Origin: Nemertoderma westbladi
Lineage: Eukaryota; Xenacoelomorpha; Nemertodermatida; Nemertodermatidae
Length of the DNA stretch: 58,755 nucleotides
Assembly (NCBI GenBank): GCA_032718475.1
Contig: JAUCBJ010009003.1
Span: 1 to 58,755, forward strand
Direction of reading: 5' to 3'
In this document: positions 48,901-57,257 of the stretch, piece after piece
How positions within the stretch are numbered: position 1 is the first letter of the stretch
Layout: each line of letters starts with the position of its first letter
Notes under the pieces: model-generated
Told to the model about the DNA's origin: nothing
What the model saw: the letters and a program-made list of their open reading frames with translations, nothing else
Databases searched by the model: none
Translations under genes and position numbers: made by a program

Positions 48901-51900
48901 TTGCAACAATTGGAAACAAGTACTATTGGCATCAAAGAGTTGTTTCAATGTATTTCATTTATTTTTGAGTAAATAATTTTAGATTTGCCAAATATGGCTT
49001 GTCGGCATGGTCGCTACAACTTTACGTCATGACATCACTTGTAGCAAAATCAATTAGTTAAATGTCCTGTATGTGTCACATGAAAGGCAGGTAGATTGAT
49101 ATTTAGTTTGGATATTTTGTTAAAAATATCTATAGTACAAACACAACAAGTCTGGAGTTCTGTAGGTTTTATTCATCAGCGAACAACAGCATTATAGTAG
49201 GGTAATTATTATTGGATTCCGACACGTAAAGACATTCGTAAAACCGCCCTAGTATTATTATTATATCAGCAAGCAGCCGGTCTTTGTCGGCTTACTGTTT
49301 AGAGTCAACCAACATAAGAAATGGAACAAAGTGACTGCTGACCATATTTTGTACAAAATTCTTACATTACGTGACGGTATTGTTTGTTTATTTCATTCCA
49401 ACTTTACATATTATTATTATCGACTTGCAGGTGTTATGGAACCAGTATACAGAGAGGAAGGAGACTTCGATCCCGGTGCCAAGTTCCATGTTGTCACGCA
49501 TCAGACTTACCTTCGGTACTTCCTAGCCGAGATTCTACACTTCCAAGTTTATAGTAACATGTGTAAAAGGAGTGGACAGGAAGTTGATAACTGTACAGTA
49601 ACTAAGGTTAGTTACCGATCGATACGTGGTTTTAGTTACCGATACAAACGTTGTTTTTTTAACGTCCTCAACGTGGTTAGTTACGTATGTCAATATTCCA
49701 CAATATAGTCTATTTCACTAATAATCCTTCCAGTTTCCGTTTTTCCTTCCAGTATGCCGTTAAACCGTTTAAGGAGATGATGGAGGCTGGAGCCTCTAAG
49801 TCCTGGAAGGTAGCGATAGCGGAGGCATTGGGTGTGAAAGATATCGAACAGGTGAAGTTGAGCACAGAGCCAATGCAAAAGTATATGGAGCCATTAGTAA
49901 ATTGGTTGAAAAAGGAGAATAAAGGTATTGTAGAGTAATTATATGGGATATTAATTATTAATAGTCGATATTACCTTCATTGTGATTCACCCTGCCGTCT
50001 AGAGTATCTAATTACCCATTGCTAAATATCATTGTATGAAATTTCAACAATTCTTAGTTATATGTTTGGTGCGTAAAAATAAATGTTTGGCTAGAAATAG
50101 TTCGATATGGGCTAAGTAACAAGGTGCCCTGCCCTGAATGGCGGAGTGGCTCTGTGTATTTCTTAATGTTTTGAAATGAGGGAACGAATGGAGTAGCTCG
50201 TGAAAGAGTTAAGGGCACGAGTTTGTCCATAAATTTGACTATTAAGCTTACGTACCTCTTCTGAGGAATTGGTTCAACAGAATGGCTCGAAATTTGGAGT
50301 TGAATTAATTTTGCATGTGTCTCAGACGTGGTAGCAGAATAAATAAACAGAATAAATAAAAAAAAATGATTGTGATCACCAGAAATTTTCAAAGTGAAAA
50401 ATGTTATTTGCAAAAAGTGAAAAAAACACGTATTTTGGCCATTTTTTGAGATGTAAATTTCTAACCCACATGCCTAAATGTGCTACCACCTATAAAGGAT
50501 TAGTAGAAGAACATATACTGAAAATGTCATGCAATTTGGTCCAGTAGTTCCAGAGAAACAGGTACATAAGTGAAAAATAAAAGTGAAAAATAAAATTCTG
50601 AGATAAAGCCATTTAAAGTTTTTAAACCTTCCCGCCATTTTATGTTAAATGGAGGGTATAATGTTCTTAATCTCCGGATATATAATCGGCAGATATAGCA
50701 TTACATATAATCGGCAGATATACATATAATACGTGAGTCAACAGTACAGTAGTATTCCCTAAATGCTGCTCTGCAGCGGTACCGGTATGTGGACTATAAT
50801 CCCTAAAGTAATACCTCACTAGTCCCCTAGGGTATATATCCCCGTCCTCCTTTCAGTTTTGAATCTCCCTCCACCTGTATATTCTACAACACTATATCTC
50901 TCCCTTCCTTTTTTTTTTACTTTGATATTCCCTGCAAAAATCTAAGTTCATGAACAGTTAGCACCATCTTATAGTCAATTTCTACCGGATTGTAAAATTT
51001 ACTAGGGTTTCTTCCGTTTTGTTGTCAGTATATTCTCAGCCGATAGATTGCACCAAGATCCACCGCTTGAACCCATTAGCGGTTGTTTGAGTGGAGGTCC
51101 ACTGGCACTCAACTGGTGATGGCTACTATTTTTTCGTGATTCTCCATTGTCTCTGGGCCGAATAGTGCTATGGTCATTAGCGATGTCGGCTCCTGTTCCT
51201 TTTTCTTCTTCCAGACCAATTTCTTCACGCTGCTCCAATTCATCCTCTCGTTGGATTCCTGTCTTTTCAGTTTCCTTGTTGGAATGGTCCCATAATCTAT
51301 ATCTTCCTCTTGTCTTGGTATTGTACCCCCTTGTATTGGAACTTTCTGACAGCAGTAAGAATTCCTCATGATCGTCTTGTCGCCTCGTCTTGCCCAAATA
51401 GCATTTCCATTACACCTTATAACTGTATATATATCACTGCTATAAGGAGTACTGAACTTGTTCACCTTCTTCTGTCGTATTAATATTCTGTCACCGACTT
51501 GGATGCCATGGGGTTTCACACTATTTCTTCTATCAAAGTCATTCTTCATTTTGGTTTTCTGAATCTCGTCGAAATATTGTGCTTTAGCAAGTATGGCTCG
51601 TTGATCCATTAAGTTTATTGCTGGAATCTTTGTTCTTACTCTTCGACCCAATAAGAGCTCAGCTGGTGGTACCCCTGTCATCGAATGTTGAGTATTTCGG
51701 TACATAAACAGAAATTTCTGTAGTGCTTTGGACAATGGAATTTGCTGTAACTTTGCTGCTTTCAGTGATTTCATCATTGTCCTAAAGAACCGCTCAATCT
51801 CTGCATTGGCTTGAGGATAATATGGTGTTATTTTACGATGATGAATCCCCCGCTCTTGACAAAACTCCTTCATCTTCTTACTTCTAAATTGTGGGCTATT

Positions 51901-54900
51901 GTCCGAAATTATTGTCACTGGTACACCATGAGTGGCAATTGACTGTTCTAGGCAAGTAAGGACCACATCAGTCTCAGTGGAGTTAACCAAATAGCAATCA
52001 GGCCAACGACTTGATGCATCAATTATACCTACTATATATTTCCCATTTCCATTTGGAAGTGGACCACATATATGCACATTCAGTTCTTGCCATGTATCTT
52101 GCATTTTAGTTGGTATGAGAGGTTCAAATATTGTTCTGGTATTCTGTGCAACGCATTGTATGCAGGATTTAATAGATTCTTCAATTTCCTTGTCCATTTG
52201 GGGCCACCATACCTTTGTTCACAGCAGAGACTTGGTACGCACAATACCTTGATGGCCTTCATGGGCAATTTCAATAATTCGTTTACGTAATTTCTGTGGA
52301 ATTAATATTCTGGATTCTCTGATTATTAGACCTCTTTTATTTGTTAATTCATTCGAGATTGTCTTATATCGTTTTACTTTCTCACTGGACCAGTTATTAG
52401 TGGATAGCGCATCCTGCAGGTCCAAAATTTCTTCGTCTTCTATAGAATATTTAATGAGTTCTTGAAGCGTAATTGCCCGTGGTACAGAATTGCTTATAAT
52501 ATAACTTACATAAGATTCAGCAATTTCTTGTTCTACAGATACATTTCCAACTGATTCAATTGGTTTTCGAGATTGCATATCCGATGGATTAGTTTTACCC
52601 GGCATATATTTCAATTTGAATTTATATTGCTGTGTTTTCATGCACCAGCTAAGAATGCATGCATTTGGTTTTCCTTTGGGGCTAAACAACACCTCTAATG
52701 GTTTATGATCAGAATAGATGATGAATTCTTGGCCATAGATGTATATGTAAAACCTTTCACATGCCCAGGCAACTGCCAATGCTTCTCTTTCAGTTTGTGA
52801 ATATCTTCTTTCTGTAGGTGTAAGAGATCGTGAAGCATACATTATGCTTTGGAGCTTATTGCCTCCACTATCCTGCATAAGAATTGCTCCTAGACCAACT
52901 GGGCTTGCATCCACTATTAGAGATGTTTGGGGTGAAGTGTCCCACTAGCGTTTCATCTGTAATGATATCTTTCAATGTTTGGAAACAGTTTTCCTCTATT
53001 TTTGTCCATTGCCATTTCTGTTCCTTCCTAGTGAGCTTTTTAAGAGGTTCACTAACTGTTGCGAGGTTTGGTATAAATCGGGACAGAAACCCAATTAATC
53101 CTAAGAAACTTCTAACCTCTGCGACAGTATTTGGTCGTGGGAAAATCTTAATAGCCTCTACTTTTGACTGAGATGGTGAAATTCCCTTCCTTGATATCTT
53201 ATGGCCATAAAATTCAACTTCTCTTGCTGCAAAGGTGCATTTCTCCAGTTTAAGTGTTAGATTGTTTTCATCCAGTGCTTCCAAGACTCTTTTCATGATC
53301 ATGTAATGATTTTCCCCATATAATAATATCATCTGCTATATTTCTACTTTGAGGACAGTTTATTAATATTTGACTGAGGATTTTCTGTCCTTCCTCAGAT
53401 GCTGAGGTTATTCCCATAACCAATCGTTTATATCTGTATAGCCCCTGATGGGTTGAAAATGTTGTTATTTCTCTGGATTCTTCATCCAGTTCTATTTGGT
53501 GGTAGTAACTCCTCAAGTCAAGTTTCGTGAATACAGTTGCCCCATTAATGTTTTCTAGAATTTCCTCGAAAGTCGGTATTGGATATCGGCTGCGTACTAT
53601 GGCTTGATTGGCTTGTCGAAGATCTACACACATGCGTAAATCTCCGTCTGGTTTAGGGGCTGTAATTAATGGGGATATCCATGGTGTTGGTCCCTCGACT
53701 CTTTCAATTATTCCCTCCTTTAGCATTTCTTGAATTTTACGTTCCACTTCTCCTCGAATATGGAAAGGGACCCTCCTGTATTGTTGAGCCACTGGTGGAT
53801 AGCTCATGTTGATGTTGAGCTTGACTTTAACCCCTTTCAAATGACCCAAACCTTCAAAAGTGCTGGCATGTTCTTTGATTATTTGGTTTGTTGATTCCGG
53901 GATTTTGTTTCCTTTTGATGTTATTGAATGGATATCTGTGCCCAAACTGTGCTGGTTGTTTATTATAATTAGTCCGAGTTTCTGTGCTATTTTGCTAGAT
54001 AAAATATTTCCAGCAAATTCAGATTCAGTAACTAACACCCTATCAATTTCCCGATGCCCATTCACCTCTATTACTGATAAATACTCACCCTGCAATGGTA
54101 TCGATTATGTACATCCATAGGCTTGGGGTTTGGCTGTTGTTGGTTGTAACGTTATATTTCTCTGCTGTTGAATTATATAATTGAAAGTTGATCCATCAAT
54201 CATTGTTACAGTTGACCCTGAGTCAGCTAACATCTCAGTTTTTATTCCATCTAACTGTATAGTACACATTTCTTTCTTTCCCACTCGATTAATAGAAGTG
54301 TTATCAATGTGGAAAACAAATGTATCATCTTCATCATCTAAATACTCTATCTGATGATTGGTATTATTGTAGGCTTCTATATTCTCATTCTCCCAGATCT
54401 CCCTGACTCTGGGTTGGTTACTATTACTATTGTTGTCGTTTGATTTCCGACGGCAAGCAATTGCAATGTGATTTTGAATTCCACAATAGTTGCAGGTTTT
54501 TCCTACAGCCGGGCATGAGCGATCACCAAATGCATGATCTGTCCGCGTACATCCATAGCAAAAATAGGTTCCAGTCCCATTATTTGAAAAACGTTGAGGT
54601 TGTGTATTGTTTTGTGATTGAGCAGATTGTGTTGTCTGTGGACGAACACTGGCTTCTCCTTCCCATCGTCGTGGTTGGAATCGCGGTTGGAGTTGTGGAT
54701 GTTGACGTAGTTTGCCTGCTGTTTGAGGTGGATTTCTCCATTGTTCCCTTCCGGATTGATTTCTCCAATGTTCCCTTCCGGATGTTGGCACTGTGGCTTG
54801 CCTCCTTTCGGCTATGCCTATTCGATTTACTTTGAGACTACTCTGATTAGGTGTTTCTGATTCGATCTCTGATGCCTGTTTCTCAGCTGATTCGAAGGTA

Positions 54901-57257
54901 TAGGCAATCTGTTTCATTTTAACTAAAGTTAAATCAGTTTCTTTTAAAAATGCTCTCCTAAGTTTATTTGAGCAAGTTTTTTCGATTACTTGATCAACTA
55001 TTGCTTTTTCTGTATTGTAATTTTCGAAATTACAGTCCACCGATTTGTTCTTTAGGCGAGTTACATATCGACCAGTAGCCTCCCCTTCTTCTTGTCCCAT
55101 AGATCGGAATTTGTGTCGTTCAAATGTTTCGTTTCGTTTTAATTGAAACTGTTCGTCTAGAGAAACAATAATTGATGGGTAGTCTTTTGTTTGTTCTTCA
55201 GTGAGTGTGTCAGTTATGTCCCGGAGCTGTTCGCCACCAGTATAAAGTAATAGTCCTCGTTTCTGTATTTGGTTGGTTACATTTGACGCTATGATGAATA
55301 ATTCGAAATTTTGTTTCCACTTCTTCCAGGTCGTTGTTTGATCGACCTCTTCGGAAGCGAGATTTAGTGGATCTGGCTGGTTAATGTTCGTTAGTGGTTG
55401 TTGATTGTTTGGCAGAGGTGGTGGATTCATTTTGTAATTGTGTTAGGACTGTTGTTTGGTTGTATCGAAACGGAATTCTGAAAGTGTTGTTTCCTTATTT
55501 CTGTAGTTTGTTAGTTATTTAATGTAGATGTCGGTTATTCAATTCGTTTTGATCCCATCCTCGTCGCCATTATAATGTTCTTAATCTCCGGATATATAAT
55601 CGGCAGATATAGCATTACATATAATCGGCAGATATACATATAATACGTGAGTCAACAGTACAGTAGTATTCCCTAAATGCTGCTCTGCAGCGGTACCGGT
55701 ATGTGGACCATAATCCCTAAAGTAATACCTCACTAGTCCCCTAGGGTATATATCCCCGTCCTCCTTTCAGTTTTGAATCTCCCTCCACCTGTATATTCTA
55801 CAACACTATAGAGGGATAATTCAAATTGTATTGAAAAATAAGGAAGAATCCTTCTTAACTAAAATTTTCGATATGGGGGTTTTCTGGGATGGTGATTGCA
55901 TTTCCGGTGTCAGTTTTGACGTTTGATGAATTCCAGTCTGTCAGTCTATCTGTTTGTCGGGCAATCTGCCTGTCTGTCAGTCAATAATTAAGGAAACGCA
56001 CTACCGAACTGAAATTTAGGTTATGGGGGTTTTCCTGGTCGGTGATTTCAATACCGAAGGTAGTTTTGACGTTTGATGAATTCCAGACTGTCTAACTGTC
56101 AGTCTGTCTGTTTATCAGACAATCTGTCCGTCTGTCAGTCGAAATTTAGGAAAGGACACGACATCGCTAAAAATTGATTTCAAGGGGTTTTAGTGGACGG
56201 TGATTCCATTTCTGATGTCAATATTGAAATATAATGGCTTTGTGTTGGGTCTGTATTCATGTCGGTCTCTGTCCGTCAAAATATAACAGACAGACAGACA
56301 TCCTAATACCATCTAGAATCCTTTAACCGTTAAAACGGACATAAGTAATGGAATCATAGACCAGGAAAACCTCTACAATAATATTTTCAGTTGTGTATTT
56401 CATTCATTACTTTTTGACTGACAGACAGGCCAACAAACAGAAAGACAGACAGACAGACAGATAGCAAAATTCCTACAGTATGGCAAAATTGTACATTGCA
56501 TGTGTTTCTTAAATTTTGTCAGACTGACCGACTGACAGACAAACAGACAGCTATAACTCGAGAACTAAAAGAGATCTTGCATTGTCGGATCCAGAATCCG
56601 TAAAAAAAATTTTTTGATTTTTTTAAACTTTGACCACAAACACGTGCCCTTAATAATTCAGGTTACAGTTTTACCTTTATCTCACTTAAAGTGCTTCTTT
56701 TCAATATTTGACTTAATCGTTCAAAATTATACTTTATAACATTGTATGCTGGAATAATTACTATCTATATTATGCACTTTACAGAGGACAATTTAGATGA
56801 ACAACCTAAGACAACTCCAATCAGTGGAGCATTGCGTCATCCTATTTACCTAAATAAATGATTTTAATAAACTATTATTATTATTTTAAGTTACTTAAAT
56901 TTAAAATTGATAATTTAATTATTGTAATAATATAATATTTTATAATGTGTTTCAGAGTCTGGATCAACTGTCGGCTGGCCGGAGACGGAGTGGGAACCGA
57001 AGGGTTACTTCCGGTACTTCCATGAGTCGGAGACCGGAAAGCAACTGAAAGCGCAACGTCGTCGGATAATCATCGGGATCTGCGCGGTCATCGGGTTCGG
57101 TATACTCGTGCTCATCGTGTACCTCGTCATCAGATTCCGAAACAAACGGAAAGCCGGTGCCTACCAGACCAGGGAGGCTGAGGACACCGATAAAACATTC
57201 GATATAAAAACCGCGGATGGGAAACTCAACGACCAATACCAGGAGCATTACGCCTGA
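24840..57257 (+). CDS. ACE: Angiotensin-converting enzyme, C-terminal 511 codons in eight exons
   Basis: Exons: 24840-24988, 43422-43553, 44037-44187, 47250-47543, 48224-48383, 49431-49606, 49753-49924 and 56956-57257. All introns are GT-AG and the phases agree across every junction. The product is a family M2 zinc dipeptidyl carboxypeptidase, which removes C-terminal dipeptides from peptides at the cell surface. In fragment numbering the zinc ligands are H182, H186 and E212 with E183 as general base. Two conserved disulfide pairs are present (C147 with C168, and the pair in exon 6). The transmembrane helix is about 449-470. A human single-domain ACE is a little over 700 residues, so about 200 N-terminal residues, including the signal peptide, lie upstream of the window or were missed. 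The gene spans at least 32 kb, mostly repeats and retroelements. Confidence 0.95.
32936..36180 (+). repeat. Higher-order duplication, period 1704 bp, inside the 37-bp array
   Basis: Rare variants recur at a fixed offset of 1704 bp: GTTCCTATACTCTGAATAAG at 33041 and 34745, and AATTACGTACGTCGAACTG at 34207 and 35911. The order of variants between them is the same in both copies as far as I compared. The period is about 46 units. Confidence 0.85.
37291..40650 (+). repeat. Second higher-order duplication, period about 1.7 kb
   Basis: The marker AATTACATTCCTTTACTCGG before GTAACTACC lies at 37291 and 39024 (offset 1733). AGCATTCACTCGG lies at 37481 and 39214 (offset 1733). TCTTATACTCGG lies at 38551 and 40245 (offset 1694). 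The changing offset means one copy lost about one unit after duplication. Confidence 0.8.
41889..42969. other. 1.08-kb block separating the main array from two stray units
   Basis: Begins AGAGGATCAAAGAGAGGG and 15 C (41909-41923), and contains a 42-bp palindrome but no ORF of note. Array units resume on its far side, so it is either an insertion into the array or the remains of an internal deletion. No terminal repeats or target duplication are evident. Confidence 0.6.
42433..42474. repeat. 42-bp near-perfect palindrome
   Basis: Centred on GGCTAGCC. The arms GCTAGGCTAGCTGGGAA and TTCCCAGCTAGGCTAGC pair with a single mismatched position. It could extrude as a cruciform, or fold as a hairpin in the intron RNA. 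Confidence 0.85.
42970..43048 (+). repeat. Two stray units of the 37-bp array
   Basis: ACTACATGCCTATACTCGG followed by two AATAAGTAAGTACC boundaries, flanked by unique DNA on both sides. Confidence 0.95.
43422..43553 (+). CDS. ACE: ACE exon 2 of window (GPIPxHLLGxMWAQSW block)
   Basis: Acceptor CACTTTTTTAG, donor GA|GTAAGT. It codes LNKLYGDDIVNKKAPIPANL then LGDMWAQSWIPLLDILKPYP. This is the signature APIPANLLGDMWAQSW found in all M2 peptidases. Entry phase 2 and exit phase 2 fit the neighbouring exons. Confidence 0.95.
44037..44187 (+). CDS. ACE: ACE exon 3 of window (divergent segment before the CHASAW block)
   Basis: Acceptor TTTCCTTTCAG, donor GAT|GTAAGT. It codes YSEIAEENVPLSVDPDFFTF then LTNKLFLDLELIKIGIPNTN, ending QRILNVD. 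Position and phase require an exon here, but resemblance to other M2 proteins is weak (DFF followed by a leucine-rich helix). The loop before VCHASAW is shorter than the usual KPTDGRE-containing one. The phase agreement on both sides makes the call firm, though the exact acceptor could shift. Confidence 0.8.
44205..45040. repeat. Foldback-like minisatellite element with inverted ends
   Basis: 44210-44897 is a run of 14- and 15-bp units (GGACAATTCGTACC with AG or CG between). A 21-bp spacer follows, and 44919-45033 carries the same unit in reverse orientation. The outermost 29 bases are exact inverted copies (GGACAATTCATACCCGG at 44212, with its complement ending at 45033). AATCACAAC occurs just outside on both sides (44196-44204 and 45041-45049), as a target duplication would. 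The ORFs here on both strands are repeat artefacts. Confidence 0.75.
45134..45175. repeat. Perfect 13-bp hairpin
   Basis: TTAGAGACTTTCG at 45134-45146 and its exact reverse complement at 45163-45175, with a 16-base loop. Function unknown; it lies in an ACE intron. Confidence 0.8.
45176..46614. other. ACE intron DNA without recognised features
   Basis: AT-rich intron sequence. No exon with M2 similarity, no RNA gene and no element ends found. Confidence 0.5.
46615..47080. repeat. 22-bp intronic minisatellite
   Basis: Units of AATACCTTATTCCCAAATCC plus CA, with some shorter units missing one CCCAAAT. The 22-bp length makes the three-frame peptide pattern PNTLFPNPKYLIPKSQ repeat every three units, so the ORF over it is an artefact. 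It is followed by 18 C at 47098-47115. Confidence 0.9.
47250..47543 (+). CDS. ACE: ACE exon 4 of window: zinc-binding HESGH active-site exon
   Basis: Acceptor TATATTTTTAG, donor AAA|GTTAGT. It codes MVCHASAWYIPITRDQ, then VYTLFHESGHILYYYFMQ, then AFRQQPSPAFQETVGYTV. HESGH is the HEXXH zinc motif and the Glu of FQE is the third ligand. CHASAW is the conserved substrate-binding strand, and the two Cys flanking it match the family disulfide. Oddities: the second HEXXH His and the ligand Glu are 26 residues apart against 24 in human ACE; HEAIGD of the family is QETVGY, losing the Asp behind the zinc site; and LREGANPG is FRQQPSPA. Confidence 0.95.
47581..47597. repeat. 17-G run just inside the intron
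   Basis: Starts 37 bp after the exon 4 donor on the sense strand. Confidence 0.9.
47789..47835. repeat. CTGT/CT microsatellite
   Basis: CTGTCTGTCATCTGTTTGTC followed by further CTGT and then CT dinucleotides. Confidence 0.85.
48224..48383 (+). CDS. ACE: ACE exon 5 of window
   Basis: Acceptor TTTGTCTTTCAG, donor CAAG|GTATAA. It codes EIETNSLMRNMLSKLALMPY, then ALLLDLYRWKLFRGEI, then NINSEYWKMRRDFQ. This matches the M2 stretch INFLMKMALDKIAFIPF...LVD.WRW..F.G.I...NYN..WW.LR..YQ. Phase 0 in, phase 1 out. Confidence 0.95.
48384..49430. other. ACE intron, no further feature seen
   Basis: AT-rich intron. No repeat array or ORF of note. Confidence 0.5.
49431..49606 (+). CDS. ACE: ACE exon 6 of window: GAKFH / YLRYF substrate-binding block
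   Basis: Acceptor CGACTTGCAG, donor AAG|GTTAGT. It codes GVMEPVYREEGDFDPGAKFH, then VVTHQTYLRYFLAEILHFQV, then MCKRSGQEVDNC. The Lys and His of GAKFH and both Tyr of YLRYF are the residues that hold the peptide C-terminus and transition state in ACE. The Arg between the Tyr residues is a chloride ligand in human ACE. The Cys pair matches the family's last disulfide. All are kept, so an active enzyme is likely. Confidence 0.95.
49753..49924 (+). CDS. ACE: ACE exon 7 of window (C-terminal helical region)
   Basis: Acceptor TTTTCCTTCCAG, donor AAAG|GTATTG. It codes YAVKPFKEMMEAGASKSWKV, then AIAEALGVKDIEQVKLST, then MEPLVNWLKKENK. It corresponds to the M2 end M..G.S..W..A.....G....S...ML.YF.PL..WL...N. 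The donor GTATTG is weak. Reading through it gives GIVE and a stop at 49936-49938, which would end the protein before the membrane anchor. Confidence 0.93.
50078..50083 (+). promoter_or_regulatory. AATAAA, possible poly(A) signal for a short ACE transcript
   Basis: Lies 140 bases after the read-through stop at 49936-49938 in the last intron, on the sense strand. More AATAAA copies follow near 50337-50357. It fits intronic polyadenylation making a secreted ACE, but is not proof. Confidence 0.4.
50084..50656. other. Last ACE intron, left part
   Basis: Unique AT-rich DNA up to the Gypsy insertion. An open frame of 119 codons on the minus strand has no recognisable product. Confidence 0.45.
50657..50896 (-). 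repeat. Gypsy 3' LTR
   Basis: 240 bp, bounded by the target duplication on the left and the polypurine tract on the right. It contains a short internal direct repeat (ATATAATCGGCAGATATA twice). Confidence 0.93.
50897..50918 (-). promoter_or_regulatory. Gypsy polypurine tract
   Basis: A 22-base pure pyrimidine run on the + strand, hence purine in the element's sense (AAAAGGAAGGGAGAGA at its end), directly against the 3' LTR. It primes second-strand synthesis and confirms the LTR edge. Confidence 0.9.
51109..52197 (-). pseudogene. Gypsy integrase
   Basis: 362 codons. The CIQC end of the H2C2 finger comes first, then the integrase core. The first catalytic block reads NVHICGPLPNG, where the family has Asp (VDFCGPLP); here the codon is CAT (52072-52074), one base from Asp. 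The second and third catalytic residues are kept (ISDNSPQF and ANAEIERF). A GDRILIRQ C-terminal domain follows. The upstream frame is cut by a TGA between the two halves of the finger. The His for Asp change should abolish strand transfer if the reading is right. Confidence 0.85.
52219..52914 (-). pseudogene. Gypsy RNase H and start of the integrase zinc finger
   Basis: 231 codons. RNase H motifs are VDASPVGLGAILMQ, TEREALAVAW and YSDHKPLEVLF. It ends HEGHQGIVRTKSLL at a TGA that lies in frame with the next segment, inside the H2C2 finger. A single-base frameshift near 52914 separates it from RT. Confidence 0.88.
52868..53332 (-). pseudogene. Gypsy RT thumb and connection
   Basis: Contains KLEKCTFAAREVEFYGHKIS and VRSFLGLIGFLSRFIPNLA, typical of the Gypsy RT thumb/connection. 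It is in a different frame from the RT palm upstream and from RNase H downstream. Confidence 0.85.
53268..54095 (-). pseudogene. Gypsy reverse transcriptase fingers and palm
   Basis: 275 codons with PTPWISPLITAPKPDGDLRM, VFTKLDLRSYYHQIEL and the catalytic NIADDIIIWG. It follows a TAA at about 54105 that is in frame with gag-protease, so gag-pro and pol are one frame split by one stop. It runs out of frame just after IWGKSLHDHEK. Confidence 0.88.
54105..55430 (-). CDS. Gypsy gag-protease (441 aa)
   Basis: Starts MNPPPLPNNQQPLTNINQ. The capsid-like domain is WKKWKQNFELFIIASNV and on. Two zinc knuckles are near residues 296-336: CYGCTRTDHAFGDRSC, then CNYCGIQNHIAIAC. The aspartic protease is near residue 411 (MLADSGSTVTMIDG). 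It ends PQAYGCT at TAA. This is the only long part of the element with an undamaged frame. Confidence 0.88.
   Translation of the reverse strand: MNPPPLPNNQQPLTNINQPDPLNLASEEVDQTTTWKKWKQNFELFIIASNVTNQIQKRGLLLYTGGEQLRDITDTLTEEQTKDYPSIIVSLDEQFQLKRNETFERHKFRSMGQEEGEATGRYVTRLKNKSVDCNFENYNTEKAIVDQVIEKTCSNKLRRAFLKETDLTLVKMKQIAYTFESAEKQASEIESETPNQSSLKVNRIGIAERRQATVPTSGREHWRNQSGREQWRNPPQTAGKLRQHPQLQPRFQPRRWEGEASVRPQTTQSAQSQNNTQPQRFSNNGTGTYFCYGCTRTDHAFGDRSCPAVGKTCNYCGIQNHIAIACRRKSNDNNSNSNQPRVREIWENENIEAYNNTNHQIEYLDDEDDTFVFHIDNTSINRVGKKEMCTIQLDGIKTEMLADSGSTVTMIDGSTFNYIIQQQRNITLQPTTAKPQAYGCT
55551..55570 (-). promoter_or_regulatory. Gypsy primer-binding site
   Basis: ATGGCGACGAGGATGGGATC lies directly after the 5' LTR in the sense direction. 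The first TGG matches the CCA end of a tRNA. Which tRNA it is was not determined. Confidence 0.7.
55571..55810 (-). repeat. Gypsy 5' LTR
   Basis: Same 240 bp as at 50657-50896, with C for T at 55709. It is followed on the right by the GAGGG target duplication. Confidence 0.93.
55816..56260. repeat. Degenerate tandem repeat, about three copies of 130-150 bp
   Basis: Each copy has ATGGGGGTTTTC (or a close form), GGTGATT, a TTTTGACGTTTGATGAATTC block (clear in two copies) and a CTGTC-rich tail. Confidence 0.7.
56290..56560. repeat. ACAG/CTGT microsatellite patches
   Basis: Scattered (ACAG)n and GACTGACAGACA runs, in opposite orientation to the CTGTCTGT tails just to the left. Confidence 0.8.
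56956..57257 (+). CDS. ACE: ACE last exon: GWP block, transmembrane helix, cytoplasmic tail
   Basis: Acceptor GTGTTTCAG. The first two bases complete Glu. It codes ESGSTVGWPETEWEP, the juxtamembrane region, then IIIGICAVIGFGILV and LIVYLVIRF (transmembrane, fragment residues about 449-470) preceded by KAQRRR. The cytoplasmic tail ends LNDQYQEHYA and the stop is at 57255-57257. GWP near the end of the catalytic domain matches other ACEs. The basic residues on both sides and a tail of about 40 residues indicate a type I membrane protein. Confidence 0.93.

Larger units (their letters stand above)
50657..55810 (-). mobile_element. Ty3/Gypsy LTR retrotransposon, complete ends, damaged coding region
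   Basis: 5154 bp inserted antisense in the last ACE intron. The LTRs are 50657-50896 and 55571-55810 (240 bp each, one mismatch seen, 50795 versus 55709). The 5-bp target duplication is GAGGG (50652-50656 and 55811-55815). The LTR ends are TATAATG and CACTATA rather than TG and CA. Sense order: 5' LTR, primer site, gag with zinc knuckles, protease, RT, RNase H, H2C2 finger, integrase, polypurine tract, 3' LTR. The layout and the RT block NIADDIIIWG suggest a Mag-like Gypsy lineage. Confidence 0.93.

Noticed and set aside
50054-50413. 119-codon minus-strand ORF in the last ACE intron
   Set aside because: AT-rich, with no motif or neighbour supporting it; it fits a chance ORF.
51002-51397. 131-codon minus-strand ORF (MGKTRRQDDHEEF)
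   Set aside because: It lies in an alternate frame over the Gypsy integrase C-terminus and has no family motif.
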